From assembly GCF_051380735.1 (NCBI RefSeq), contig NZ_JBNYXQ010000012.1, forward strand, positions 1 through 64,000: DNA of 64,000 nucleotides, given 5' to 3'. The translations under genes and the position numbers were made by a program. Shown piece after piece: positions 45,300-54,293 of the stretch. The notes under the pieces are model-generated. The model saw only the letters and a program-made list of their open reading frames with translations, did not search any database and was not told where the DNA came from. The stretch comes from Janthinobacterium sp051380735. GTDB taxonomy: Bacteria; Pseudomonadota; Gammaproteobacteria; Burkholderiales; Burkholderiaceae_D. Position 1 is the first letter of the stretch. Each line of letters begins with the position of its first letter.

Positions 45300-46598
45300 A
45301 TGAGAATCGAAACCCTGGCCGTGCATGCCGGCTATTCCCCCGACCCGACCACCAAGGCCGCCGCCGTCCCGATCTACCAGACGGTGGCCTATGCTTTTGA
45401 TAATGCCCAGCATGGTGCCGACCTGTTCGACCTGAAAGTGGCCGGCAATATCTACACGCGCATCATGAATCCGACCCAGGACGTGCTGGAAAAACGCGTG
45501 GCTGCACTGGAAGGCGGCGTGGCGGCGCTGGCCGTGGCCTCGGGCATGGCGGCGATCACCTATGCGATCCAGACGATTGCCGAAGCGGGCGACAATTTTA
45601 TTTCGGCCAGCCAGCTGTACGGCGGCACCTACAATCTGTTTGCCCACACTTTGCCGCAGATCGGCATCGAGGTACGATTTGCCGATGCACGCCAGCCGGA
45701 CACCTTCGCCGCGCTGATCGACAGCCGCACCAAGGCGATTTTCTGCGAATCGATCGGCAACCCGCTGGGCAATGTGACCGACGTCGCCAAGCTGGCCGAA
45801 ATCGCCCATGCGCATGGCATTCCGCTGATCGTCGACAACACGGTGCCCAGCCCCTATCTGTTCCGTCCGATCGAACACGGCGCCGATATCGTGGTGCACT
45901 CGCTGACCAAATACCTGGGCGGCCACGGCACCACGGTGGGCGGCGCCATTGTCGACAGCGGCAAGTTTCCCTGGTTTGACCACAAGCAGCGCTTCAAACG
46001 CCTCAATGAACCGGACGTGTCGTATCACGGCGTGGTCTACACGGAAGCGTTCGGCCCGGCTGCCTTTATCGGCCGCGCGCGGGTGGTCCCGCTGCGCAAT
46101 ATGGGAGCGGCCATTTCCCCGCTCTCCGCCTTCCAGCTGATCCAGGGCATCGAAACGCTGGCGCTGCGCATGGACCGCATCTGCGACAACACGCTGGCGC
46201 TGGCCAAACACCTGAAGCACCATCCGAAAGTCGCCTGGGTCAATTACGCGGGCCTGGAAGACCATGCCGACTACGCGCTGGTGAAGAAATACATGAACGG
46301 TCGCGCCTCGGGCATTCTGTCGTTCGGCCTGAAACTGGCCGACGGCGCGAATGTCAACCCGGACCCGCGCGCGGCCGGCGCCCGCGTGCTCGACGCCCTG
46401 AAACTGTTCACGCGCCTGGTCAATATCGGCGATGCAAAGTCGCTGGCCACCCATCCTGCTTCGACCACGCACCGCCAGCTCAATCCTGAGGAGCTGGCCA
46501 AGGCGGGCGTATCGGAAGACATGCTGCGCCTGTCGGTCGGCATCGAGCATATCGACGATCTGCGTGAAGACCTGGAGCAGGCGCTGGCGGCGGCATAA
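45300..46598 (+). CDS. metY: O-acetylhomoserine sulfhydrylase (MetY)
   Basis: The 432-residue PLP enzyme of the Cys/Met metabolism family makes homocysteine from O-acetylhomoserine and sulfide. IYTRIMNPTQDVLEKR, the PLP lysine in VVHSLTKYLGGHGT (K204), and THPASTTHRQL are characteristic of MetY. A GGAG stretch precedes the ATG. The 288-base region before it, shared with the divergent exported protein, shows no riboswitch that I can identify. It is another sulfur-assimilation gene like ssu and cysE. Confidence 0.93.
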   Translation: MRIETLAVHAGYSPDPTTKAAAVPIYQTVAYAFDNAQHGADLFDLKVAGNIYTRIMNPTQDVLEKRVAALEGGVAALAVASGMAAITYAIQTIAEAGDNFISASQLYGGTYNLFAHTLPQIGIEVRFADARQPDTFAALIDSRTKAIFCESIGNPLGNVTDVAKLAEIAHAHGIPLIVDNTVPSPYLFRPIEHGADIVVHSLTKYLGGHGTTVGGAIVDSGKFPWFDHKQRFKRLNEPDVSYHGVVYTEAFGPAAFIGRARVVPLRNMGAAISPLSAFQLIQGIETLALRMDRICDNTLALAKHLKHHPKVAWVNYAGLEDHADYALVKKYMNGRASGILSFGLKLADGANVNPDPRAAGARVLDALKLFTRLVNIGDAKSLATHPASTTHRQLNPEELAKAGVSEDMLRLSVGIEHIDDLREDLEQALAAA

Positions 46599-46604
46599 GC
46601 CGGC

Positions 46605-47636
46605 TTACGCCAGCAGGCGGGCCACCTGTCCGATACGCTCGTCCACCGTGCCCGCCACATCGATATACGCTATTCCCCGCCGTGCCAGCTCGGCCTGATA
46701 CCAGGCATGCTGGCGCGCGCGAAAGCCCTCGTCGCGGCGCGTGCCATCCTGGATAAACGGGAAGTCCGGCGCGCACAGCAGCACCAGGTCGTAGCGGTGC
46801 TCGGCCAGTTGCGCCAGTTCGGGTTCAGCCTCGCCGAACATCTCGATGCAGTAGAAAAGCGTGGTCATCGGCGAGGTGTCGCAGAACAGCCAGCGACGTG
46901 CCTGCCCTGCTGCTGACTTCTCGCGCCGCAGCTGTTCGCGACCGATTTTGAGCAAGTCGTCATAGTCCAGCACCCCATCCTGGCTTTCCCACAATTCGCG
47001 GCCGTATTCGGCCACCCAGCTGGTATCGAAATGCGCGGCCAGCGCGGCGGTGAGCGTGGTCTTGCCGCTCGATTCGCCGCCCAGCACGCAGATGCGCGTC
47101 ACCAGCCCTGCGTACACCAGAGTATCCAGAAAGGCCCGGTGCGCGTGCGGATCGCTGCGCACGGCCGTGCCGGATACAGGAATCCGTGTTCTTGCCTGGT
47201 CGACGCTGACATGGGCCACCGGCGAGCCGGCATAAGACTCGCCCAGCACGGCGGCAAAGCCAGGGCCATAGTCCTCGCTGGAGAACACGGCGTCGACCGG
47301 CAGGTCCAGCAATGTCCAGCACAGCCAGCCCATAAAGTGGCGATGCACATCACCGTCATCGAGATCGTTATGCGGTAAAGTGCGGGGCGCGATGCCGCGC
47401 GCCGCGCAAAGAGCAGCCAGACGATCATCATCGAGCACCACGATGGCCGCTTGCGGATACAGCGCACGCAGCCACTCTTCGCGGCGCGCAGGCTCCAGGC
47501 CAGGAAACTCGGGCCTGGTATAGCTGACGATCAGCAGTTCCTCGCTGCCAGCCTGCGCGCGATCAAGCAGCAGTTGATGGCCACGGTGCAGCGGACAGAA
47601 CTTGCCCACCACCAGCGCCCGTTTGAATTTTCTCAT
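46605..47636 (-). CDS. nadR: NadR-like NMN adenylyltransferase/ribosylnicotinamide kinase
   Basis: The 343-residue protein joins a nucleotidyltransferase domain (GKFCPLHRGH, HxGH at 17-20) and a P-loop kinase domain (GGESSGKTT, P-loop 186-193). It lacks the N-terminal HTH of enteric NadR, so it is enzymatic only. It would salvage nicotinamide riboside to NAD. It overlaps the PaaK-like gene by four bases and is the last gene of that group, a surprising partnership discussed among the findings. Confidence 0.88.
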   Translation of the reverse strand: MRKFKRALVVGKFCPLHRGHQLLLDRAQAGSEELLIVSYTRPEFPGLEPARREEWLRALYPQAAIVVLDDDRLAALCAARGIAPRTLPHNDLDDGDVHRHFMGWLCWTLLDLPVDAVFSSEDYGPGFAAVLGESYAGSPVAHVSVDQARTRIPVSGTAVRSDPHAHRAFLDTLVYAGLVTRICVLGGESSGKTTLTAALAAHFDTSWVAEYGRELWESQDGVLDYDDLLKIGREQLRREKSAAGQARRWLFCDTSPMTTLFYCIEMFGEAEPELAQLAEHRYDLVLLCAPDFPFIQDGTRRDEGFRARQHAWYQAELARRGIAYIDVAGTVDERIGQVARLLA

Positions 47637-49009
47637 GCCAGAGCTTCCTGCAAATCCGAGGTGTATTGAATGATTTTGTCTTCCGCCAGCAGCACTTCCA
47701 CCGTGACATCGCCGAAAAACGGCGCCAGCAGGTCGCGCGCCTGCTGCGCCTGGGCCATGGCGCCGGCAGCCAGGCGCAGCACGATGGTGCCATCATGCTG
47801 CTGGTGCACGCCGAACAGTGCGATGGCCAGCGGTTTGAGCGCGTGCGTGATATCGATATTGTTGATCCAGGCGCCGCTGGCCGTACGATAGCGCAGCGGA
47901 CTGCGCCCGGCCAGCCCGACCAGCACCGGTCCATGCGGGCCGTGTGCCAGCGAGGCATAATCGCCGGTGCGATAGCGCAGCAGCGGCAGGCAGAAGTTGA
48001 AGCCGCCAGTGACCGTAATTTCGCCGCGCACGCCATCGGGTACCGGTTTGCCTTGTGTGTCGAGGATTTCCACGTACAGCCGGTGCTGCAGCAGCACATG
48101 ACCGCCAGCCGCTTCGTCATACACGGCCACCGGCCCCACTTCATTGAGCGAATAGATATCGAGCAAGGGACAGTTGAAGCGCTGTTCGAGGCGCGAGCGC
48201 ATGCCAGGCAACAGCATCATCGAGACCGACATCAGCGCGGCCGGGCGGTGCGTCATCGGCACATTGAGCAGCTCGGCAAACGAGATCGGGTCGCCGGCGA
48301 TCAGTTCGGGCGCCATCGCATCAAGGTAGCGCGCGCGGTCGTCAGGATGGCGCCAGTCGTCCACGTGCAGGTTCAGCTTGGCCAGGCCCGATTCGCCCAT
48401 GGTGGGCGTCACCGAGACATACGTAAAGCAGCGCCGCTGGTGGCCCAGCAGCATCACGCCCACCTGGCCGGCGCCATGGCGCAAGGTGACGCCGAAACGA
48501 TGCAATGCGCGCTTGTGGAAGGCCAGGTAGCGCCCCGCCACCACCGGGTGCGAAGCGATCAGCAGGGGGTGGCCTGTGGTTCCCGTGGTGTGGAAATTGA
48601 TCATGCGCGCCAGGTCGGCGTCGTCCGGCACAAAGGCGGCGATATCTTGCGACAGGTCGGCGCGGCTGATCAAAGGCACGTCCACCAGCCGCGCGGGCGG
48701 CGAACCGCAGGCGCGGTAATGCGGCACCATCGCATAGGCATGGCGCAGGAAACCGGACATCCAGGCCGGTGGCTGGCCAGGCTGCCAGCCGATAACGGCG
48801 TCCATCACTTCGCGTTCATGGGCAAGCAGCGCCGCCACCTCCGCTGCCAGCAGCTTGTTGCCACTGCGGTTGCGATAGACCGGTGCGGCCGGGTGAGTGC
48901 GCAACCGGGCCAGCATGCGCCGGCCCGCGTCCGTCAAGGTAGGACAGTATTCGAGGTCGCTGTCCCATGCGCCGGCAGGCAGGTTTGCGTCACTGCGCAA
49001 CAAGCTCAT
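47633..49009 (-). CDS. PaaK/F390-synthetase-like AMP-forming ligase
   Basis: The 458-residue protein has the adenylate-forming fold: P-loop-like FHTTGTTGHPLL (139-150), YSLNEVGPVAVYD and a YRTGDYASL motif, then a C-terminal lid domain. It resembles phenylacetate-CoA ligase and coenzyme F390 synthetase, though several contexts use it to activate other acids. The substrate is unknown. Both ends overlap neighbouring genes by four bases (197-residue protein before, NadR after), so all three are translationally coupled. Confidence 0.82.
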   Translation of the reverse strand: MSLLRSDANLPAGAWDSDLEYCPTLTDAGRRMLARLRTHPAAPVYRNRSGNKLLAAEVAALLAHEREVMDAVIGWQPGQPPAWMSGFLRHAYAMVPHYRACGSPPARLVDVPLISRADLSQDIAAFVPDDADLARMINFHTTGTTGHPLLIASHPVVAGRYLAFHKRALHRFGVTLRHGAGQVGVMLLGHQRRCFTYVSVTPTMGESGLAKLNLHVDDWRHPDDRARYLDAMAPELIAGDPISFAELLNVPMTHRPAALMSVSMMLLPGMRSRLEQRFNCPLLDIYSLNEVGPVAVYDEAAGGHVLLQHRLYVEILDTQGKPVPDGVRGEITVTGGFNFCLPLLRYRTGDYASLAHGPHGPVLVGLAGRSPLRYRTASGAWINNIDITHALKPLAIALFGVHQQHDGTIVLRLAAGAMAQAQQARDLLAPFFGDVTVEVLLAEDKIIQYTSDLQEALA

Positions 49010-49599
49010 TCACGCGACCATTTGTCGGCCGATTCCTGGGCCGCTTTTTTGGCCAGCGCTTCGCGGATCTCGCGCGAGCGCTGTTCGGCCGCGCGGCTCG
49101 CCTCGAGCAGGCGACGCCGCTCGGTACCGCTGATGGCCGACAATCTGTCGATGGCCTGCGCCTCGCTTTCGCCATCGGGCCGAAAGCCCAGCCGCGCCAG
49201 CACGATGCGCGCCAGTTCCTCGCGCCGCTCGGGGTCTTGCGTGTATTGATGGGCCGGCGACGCCGCCGCCAGCTCGCGCGCCGCCTCGCCCAGCACCTGC
49301 AGCAGATCGTCTTGCGCCAGCTGCTGCGCGACGAACCAGTCGTCGGCCAGCAGCCAGCACATGATCATGGCCAGCGCCAGGCGGTTGCGGTCGGCCTTGA
49401 CCTGGACGCCGTGAAAACCCTGCAAGGAAGTGGCCGGTGCACGCGCGCCATGCAAATGCAAAATGTCGTTGACCAGCGCCGCCACCGCCACCGCTTGCGG
49501 GTTATGCACGCCGGCGATGCGCGGCTCGCGCAGGAATTCCGCAGGCGTGTCGGCCAGGCGGTGGGTCAACATTTCAAGGTGAGGGCCTGATTGATTCAT
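49006..49599 (-). CDS. Unknown 197-residue helical protein
   Basis: Starting at 49599 (GAGGT about nine bases upstream; a longer TTG start would put the ribosome site inside the gene), the protein is mainly helical. It shows a conserved-looking middle (VKADRNRLALAMIMCWLLADDWF) and a C-terminal charged coil (RRRLLEASRAAEQRSREIREALAKKAA-type, shown here only by its ends). No signal or membrane segment. It is the first gene of the three-gene group, downstream of the MoxR/VWA operon. Confidence 0.7.
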   Translation of the reverse strand: MNQSGPHLEMLTHRLADTPAEFLREPRIAGVHNPQAVAVAALVNDILHLHGARAPATSLQGFHGVQVKADRNRLALAMIMCWLLADDWFVAQQLAQDDLLQVLGEAARELAAASPAHQYTQDPERREELARIVLARLGFRPDGESEAQAIDRLSAISGTERRRLLEASRAAEQRSREIREALAKKAAQESADKWSRE

Positions 49600-49631
49600 G
49601 GTGACGTTACCTCGACCCAAGACTCAAAACT

Positions 49632-49658
49632 GGGGTCAGACCGGACGGGTCTGACCCC
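49632..49658. repeat. REP-like intergenic palindrome, copy 6 (diverged)
   Basis: Arms GGGGTCAGACC and GGTCTGACCCC around five bases (GGACG). It sits in the 86-base gap between the VWA gene and the 197-residue-protein gene, so it separates the two minus-strand operons. Confidence 0.85.
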
Positions 49659-49685
49659 TGATTTTTGCTGTGTATACTCTTCATC

Positions 49686-51464
49686 TTAACTCTTCACATA
49701 ATGCCGCTGGCTGAACAGGCGAGCAAATTCCAGCAGATCCTCGTACTGCTCCACGGCATGAATATCCCACCCCTGTTCGTCACGCGCGCGTTGCAGGGCG
49801 CCGTAAGTATCGCGCATCCACTTGTTGTCGACATGGTCGTTCCAGTCCGTGGCGATATTGAGCGCCATGGTGCCGCCGGCGCCGCCGTTTTCCATCGCTT
49901 TGGCCGAAATATCCCAGCCGCTGTTGCCCAGTTCATCCTGGTCGAACATGGTGGTAATGCCGCTGTCGGAAATCTGCAGAATATGCGTGGGCCGCTTGCG
50001 TCTGGCGGCATAGGTCTCGCGCAGGCAATGAATGGGAAAGGCCGTGCCGCCGCCAAAAAAGTCGGTCAGCACGCCGAGTATCATGTCTTCATCGCGCACG
50101 AAGCCGGGCGTGCGCATCACCTGGCGCTTGCCGCTCCATAAGGTGACCTGCACCTTTGAGCCGGCGCGCAGCGCCGACAGCGCGATCACGGCGCCGGCCA
50201 GCGCCAGGAACGAGGTGTGCTGCTGGGGGTTAGGCATGGAGCCGGAACTGTCGACATACATGTCCAGGTCAACGGGCATCGCGTCGATATCGCGCGCCGG
50301 CTCGCGCCCGTATTCGCGGCGCACGGTGGTCACGCCTGGAATCGGCCGAGGTGACTGCATCACCGACTGCAACCAGTCGATTTCATCGAGCGGGTCGCCG
50401 ATCTCCCACGGCGACAAGCCTTCCATCTGCGGCTCGTTCGACTCGGGCGCGGGCCGCGAGGGAAAGCGCACCAGGTGAGGCAAGGCACGCTCGCGGTAAT
50501 AGCGGATGGCGATTTCATGGTCGCTCAGGTCAACCCCCGACGCCTTCAGAATATCGCCCAGTTCGAACGGTTCGCGCAACTGGCCGCCGCTTTTTTTCTG
50601 CGCTGCTTCGTCGGGTGCCTGGCCCACGGCGTCGTCATCGAGACCAGAAATACGCTTGTCATGCACCGGGTGAATGGCGCCGTTTTCCTCGTCGTCCTCG
50701 ATCTGCTGCGCACCATATGTCTGGCAACCGCGCGCCGCGTCGCGGGTGTCGTGGAAATAGCGGCTCGGATCATCGGCTTTCAGCGCCCCGGTATCATCGA
50801 CCAGGTAAGGCAGCAGCAAAGTGGCAAAGCGCCCTGCCGCCAGCATCCAGTCGTTGGCGTAGACGCGGATCAGGCGCGCGCCCAGCCAGGCGTCCGTGTC
50901 CAGGCGTTCATCTGCCGCGCCGCCTCCCAGGTCACCCTTGGGCAGCTGCCACAGATTCTCATAAATGCGCATGTACAGCAGCCAGACCTTGCCGGATGCC
51001 GGGCTGTCTTTCGCCTTGCCCTGCTCGAGCTTGCGGTAGATATCGGCCATGCGCAGGCTGACCTGGCGCTGCAGCCGGTCGTTGATAAACAGGTCGGTGT
51101 ACAGATTGGCCACCATCGGTGCGTGCTGCTCCAGGGTCGGCAGGGCCCGGCGCATGCGCGCCAGCAGGCGGAACTGGTCGCTGGCGCTGCCCGGCGCCAG
51201 GATATGGTGACCGATCTCGTGCGCAAGGATTTCCAGGCCGTAGTCCTGCAGCCCAAGTTCGGCCACCAGCGGCAGGTCGACCACCACGCTCTGGTCGAGC
51301 AGCCGTATCATCGCAAAGCTGCCGCTCAGGCCCTCCTTGCTGGCCTGCACGCGGCTGGCACACAGGGCCGGGTCGCGCAGGCGCGTGAATTTGCTCCAGA
51401 CGCCCAGCGCCTGCGGCCAGGCAGCGCGCCATTGTTCGATCAGTTCGGCGTGCGGGCTTTTCAT
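49686..51464 (-). CDS. Metallopeptidase-like plus VWA-domain protein of a MoxR system
   Basis: The 592-residue protein has an N-terminal zincin-like domain with HEIGHH (82-87) followed by LYTDLFINDRL, as in DUF2201_N-type domains. A charged linker (about 230-380) leads to a C-terminal von Willebrand A domain with the MIDAS DSSGS (405-409), Thr of GGGT (474) and Asp of ISDSG (500), all intact. No signal or membrane segment. VWA proteins of this kind act with MoxR ATPases; the gene order MoxR, partner, VWA fits. It overlaps the middle gene by four bases. Role unknown; metal-cofactor insertion or a defence-like role are both possible. Confidence 0.87.
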   Translation of the reverse strand: MKSPHAELIEQWRAAWPQALGVWSKFTRLRDPALCASRVQASKEGLSGSFAMIRLLDQSVVVDLPLVAELGLQDYGLEILAHEIGHHILAPGSASDQFRLLARMRRALPTLEQHAPMVANLYTDLFINDRLQRQVSLRMADIYRKLEQGKAKDSPASGKVWLLYMRIYENLWQLPKGDLGGGAADERLDTDAWLGARLIRVYANDWMLAAGRFATLLLPYLVDDTGALKADDPSRYFHDTRDAARGCQTYGAQQIEDDEENGAIHPVHDKRISGLDDDAVGQAPDEAAQKKSGGQLREPFELGDILKASGVDLSDHEIAIRYYRERALPHLVRFPSRPAPESNEPQMEGLSPWEIGDPLDEIDWLQSVMQSPRPIPGVTTVRREYGREPARDIDAMPVDLDMYVDSSGSMPNPQQHTSFLALAGAVIALSALRAGSKVQVTLWSGKRQVMRTPGFVRDEDMILGVLTDFFGGGTAFPIHCLRETYAARRKRPTHILQISDSGITTMFDQDELGNSGWDISAKAMENGGAGGTMALNIATDWNDHVDNKWMRDTYGALQRARDEQGWDIHAVEQYEDLLEFARLFSQRHYVKS

Positions 51465-52432
51465 GGCAGCGGCAGCAGGCGGATCGCATGCGTATAGGGC
51501 GAGGTGATGGCCAGCGTGTGGGCATTGGCGGCCAGCGCGATCTCGCCGGCCGGCAGGTCCAGCGCCAGCGCACGCCCCTCAAGATGCACGGTACTGCCGT
51601 GCAGACGCACACTGGATGGCACACCGGTGCTTGCCTGCACATACTCGTCCTCGGTGGCACCATGCAGCACGGCGCCATGGGCATCGGCCAGCAGCAGATA
51701 AAAGCGCTCGCCGGCGCTGACAACAAAGCCATCGTCCGTGGCACGTACCTGCGGCGGCGTGGCGAACTCGCCGCCCAAAGCGGTAAACGCGCCGAACTCG
51801 ATGCCGTCCGCATTGCCGCGCCAGGGCTGATTCAATAGCTGCTCGCGCAAGGAAGGCCAGTCCAGCTGCGACTCACAGTATGCTGCCAGCGCCAGCGCAG
51901 ATGGCAAGGTATCGGCAGCAGCAATCGCCCCCATGCGAAAATGCGCCACGCCGGCGCGCCACGCCAGCACCTGGCCGACGGCGCGCATTTGCGACAGCGT
52001 GCCCACTTGCGGCGCAATGGCGGCCATCTCGTCCTGCCATTGCTGCGTGCGTGCACCGGCCACGCCGGCCAGGTGAATGGCCGCGTTGCTCAGCATGCCC
52101 AGCGCATCGACCGGGCTGGTCGCCAGCAGCGGTGCAAAGTGCGGCGCCAGCTCACGCCAGACTGCGCCCAAAAAGGGATTTTTCGCCGCAGGTCCGGCCA
52201 GGCCATGACCGACCAGTTCGAGGGCCATATCGTAGGCGGCCAGGGTAAAGCTGCCGGCGCGCTCGGGCGCCGCGTTGGCCACGGCCTGCACTACCGGGTC
52301 GACGCCGTCCTGCAAAAAGGCGCCAAAGGCCTGCATGTCGAGCGAAGGAAAGCTGCGCCGCGCTTCCACCCCGCGCGCATTGAACTGGGCGCGGCCACTG
52401 GCCAGTATCGCGGCAAAGGCAGGGGAAATCAT
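51461..52432 (-). CDS. Unknown middle component of the MoxR/VWA operon
   Basis: The protein has 323 residues from the ATG at 52432 (a TTG at 52444 is an alternative). The N-terminal two thirds are helical (for instance FTLAAYDMALELVGHGLA, RAVGQVLAWRAGVAHFRM); the last 110 residues are rich in short strands (DDGFVVSAGERFYLLLADAHG, GSTVHLEGRALALDLPAG). I do not recognise the family. It lies between the MoxR and VWA genes, and overlaps the latter by four bases, so it is probably the third component of a ternary complex. Confidence 0.72.
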   Translation of the reverse strand: MISPAFAAILASGRAQFNARGVEARRSFPSLDMQAFGAFLQDGVDPVVQAVANAAPERAGSFTLAAYDMALELVGHGLAGPAAKNPFLGAVWRELAPHFAPLLATSPVDALGMLSNAAIHLAGVAGARTQQWQDEMAAIAPQVGTLSQMRAVGQVLAWRAGVAHFRMGAIAAADTLPSALALAAYCESQLDWPSLREQLLNQPWRGNADGIEFGAFTALGGEFATPPQVRATDDGFVVSAGERFYLLLADAHGAVLHGATEDEYVQASTGVPSSVRLHGSTVHLEGRALALDLPAGEIALAANAHTLAITSPYTHAIRLLPLP

Positions 52433-52445
52433 GGGCGCGCGCAAT

Positions 52446-54023
52446 TCATTGTGAGCGCAGCCACGTGCGGTAATTGGTATAGCGCTGGTGCAGGTACTTG
52501 AGCTTCAACAGGTCGTCGTACAGCGGGCCATACAGCTTGCGCCCCTTGGTCCGTTCGCCGATCAGCTTTTCGATGCGGTTCAGGCGCGCCAGCGTATCGC
52601 GCTCGCTCAGACCGTCGAGGCCCAGGTCGAATTCGGCCGACAAGACGCCAACCGGATCGTCGCGATCCAGGTCCAGGCGGTTGAATTCGTCGTTCGACAG
52701 GTCGAACAGCCGGCGCAGCCAGCCCAGCCTGTCGCTGCGGTAGGCGGCGTTTTCGGGCAGTGCAAAAAACGGCGCATCGAGGTCCGGCTGCAGCTTGTTG
52801 TGCAAGACGAAGGGCAGCACCTGGCGCAGGTCTTCCAGTTCGACTTCGCCATTGCCGCGAAAATAAGCCATGGCTTTTGCATAGATCAACAGCGCCATCA
52901 GAGTGCGCACCGAGATGCCGTTGAGGGTCTGGCAGCCAAGGTCTTTCAGCCGGTCGCGCCCGTTGTCGGCCGCCTGCGCGGCATTGCGGTCGGCCCCCGA
53001 CAGGCGCGCCGTATCCTTGGTCATGTATTCGAACTGGCCACCGGCCGTTTCAAACAGCTCGAACTGGCTGGCGAAAAACTCCAGGCGGCGGCGCACGGCG
53101 TCGGGCACGCCGACCTGGCGGATAGCGTCGCCGATCTGGTCAACTTCGCTTTCGGTGAAGATGATATCGGGCGGCACCAGCTCTTCGGGGCGCACGTTTT
53201 CCTCCACGCGCAGCAGCAGCTCGTTCAAAAAGCGCGGATTGAAGGCCAGCGCCTGCACCGTCACGTCGACCCGGTCGCGCAGCGCTTCGATCACCTGGTA
53301 AGTGCCACCACCCTGGTCGTCATTGGCCGTCAGGTACCAGGCCGCTTCCGGGCACTCGTAGATATGGTTCAGCACTTCCGCGTAATTGTCGCCCATGACG
53401 GTCAGCAGCGCGCTTTGCGTGCGCGTGGGGATGCGGTTGTATTCATCGACGATTTTCACGCGCATGCCCAGCCAGGCGCGCCAGGCGATGCGGATCTCGT
53501 CCATGCTTTGCGCGTTGACCAGGTCCGCCGGCAGCGGATTGCCGAGCAAATCGGCTATCGTCATCTGCGGATGGCCATGCTGCATGGCGCGCTTGACCTC
53601 TTTCACGGACGATCCGGCCAATACCCCCATCAGCAGCGCGCTGGCCGTCTTGCCGCGGCCGGGACCACCGACAAACAGGCATTTGCGGCGCGTGGCAAAG
53701 GTCAGCAGCGGCAGCAGGATAAAGCTCGAATAGCTTTGCGCCGAAGGCAGGTTGAGGGTGCGCCGGCTGTCGCCCACCATATAAGTTTGCGACGGCCCGT
53801 CGTTGTATTCGATATCGTAATGGGGACTGATAATGGCATGGTTGACGATCCAGAAATACGCCTGGCGCAGCTTCTCGTCAAACGGCCGCGCCGCGCTTTC
53901 GCCCTCTCCGCTCAGGGCCACCGGCCCCTGGTACAAATCCGCCACATCGAACTGCCGCGCGGCGGGCGCCGCCCTGGGTTTGGTGGGGGCCTGGGAAAGG
54001 CGCTGGAAAAGGTTGAAAGCCAT
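52446..54023 (-). CDS. MoxR-family AAA+ ATPase
   Basis: The 525-residue AAA+ ATPase has Walker A GGPGRGKT (119-126), Walker B KIVDEYNRIP (190-199), sensor 1 LTANDD (231-236) and the arginine finger region ALRDRVDV (247-254). A 115-residue N-terminal region and a long C-terminal region (about 330-525) are extra to the MoxR core. The start is the ATG at 54023. MoxR proteins act as chaperones with VWA partners. It heads the three-gene operon and is divergent from the Ser/Thr kinase gene. Confidence 0.9.
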   Translation of the reverse strand: MAFNLFQRLSQAPTKPRAAPAARQFDVADLYQGPVALSGEGESAARPFDEKLRQAYFWIVNHAIISPHYDIEYNDGPSQTYMVGDSRRTLNLPSAQSYSSFILLPLLTFATRRKCLFVGGPGRGKTASALLMGVLAGSSVKEVKRAMQHGHPQMTIADLLGNPLPADLVNAQSMDEIRIAWRAWLGMRVKIVDEYNRIPTRTQSALLTVMGDNYAEVLNHIYECPEAAWYLTANDDQGGGTYQVIEALRDRVDVTVQALAFNPRFLNELLLRVEENVRPEELVPPDIIFTESEVDQIGDAIRQVGVPDAVRRRLEFFASQFELFETAGGQFEYMTKDTARLSGADRNAAQAADNGRDRLKDLGCQTLNGISVRTLMALLIYAKAMAYFRGNGEVELEDLRQVLPFVLHNKLQPDLDAPFFALPENAAYRSDRLGWLRRLFDLSNDEFNRLDLDRDDPVGVLSAEFDLGLDGLSERDTLARLNRIEKLIGERTKGRKLYGPLYDDLLKLKYLHQRYTNYRTWLRSQ

Positions 54024-54293
54024 GGGCAATTTTCAGTAAGTCAGTCATTTCAAGGCCAGCCCTTTGCTGGGTCACATAAGTAAAATTATTGCATAAACTA
54101 TCAACTAGTATTGTTCAGTTCGCCAGCAACGCAGATATCATCAACGATAGTCAAGCGTGCAGGGCATTGCCAAGGGCGGCACCGCGTGGCGGTTATTCCT
54201 TCCAGAAAAAAAATTTTGCTATAAAGTAATTGAAAGTGATAATCTTCTTGCCATTCCCTTATTTCTGATCTGAAGCCGACAAGGAGCAGTACC
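54024..54293. promoter_or_regulatory. Divergent control region between MoxR and kinase genes
   Basis: This 270-base region is AT-rich. Toward the kinase, TTGCTA (54216-54221) and GATAAT (54238-54243) are spaced by 16 bp, a plausible sigma-70 promoter, followed by AAGGAG (54281-54286) before the ATG. The MoxR side has no clear promoter. Confidence 0.55.
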
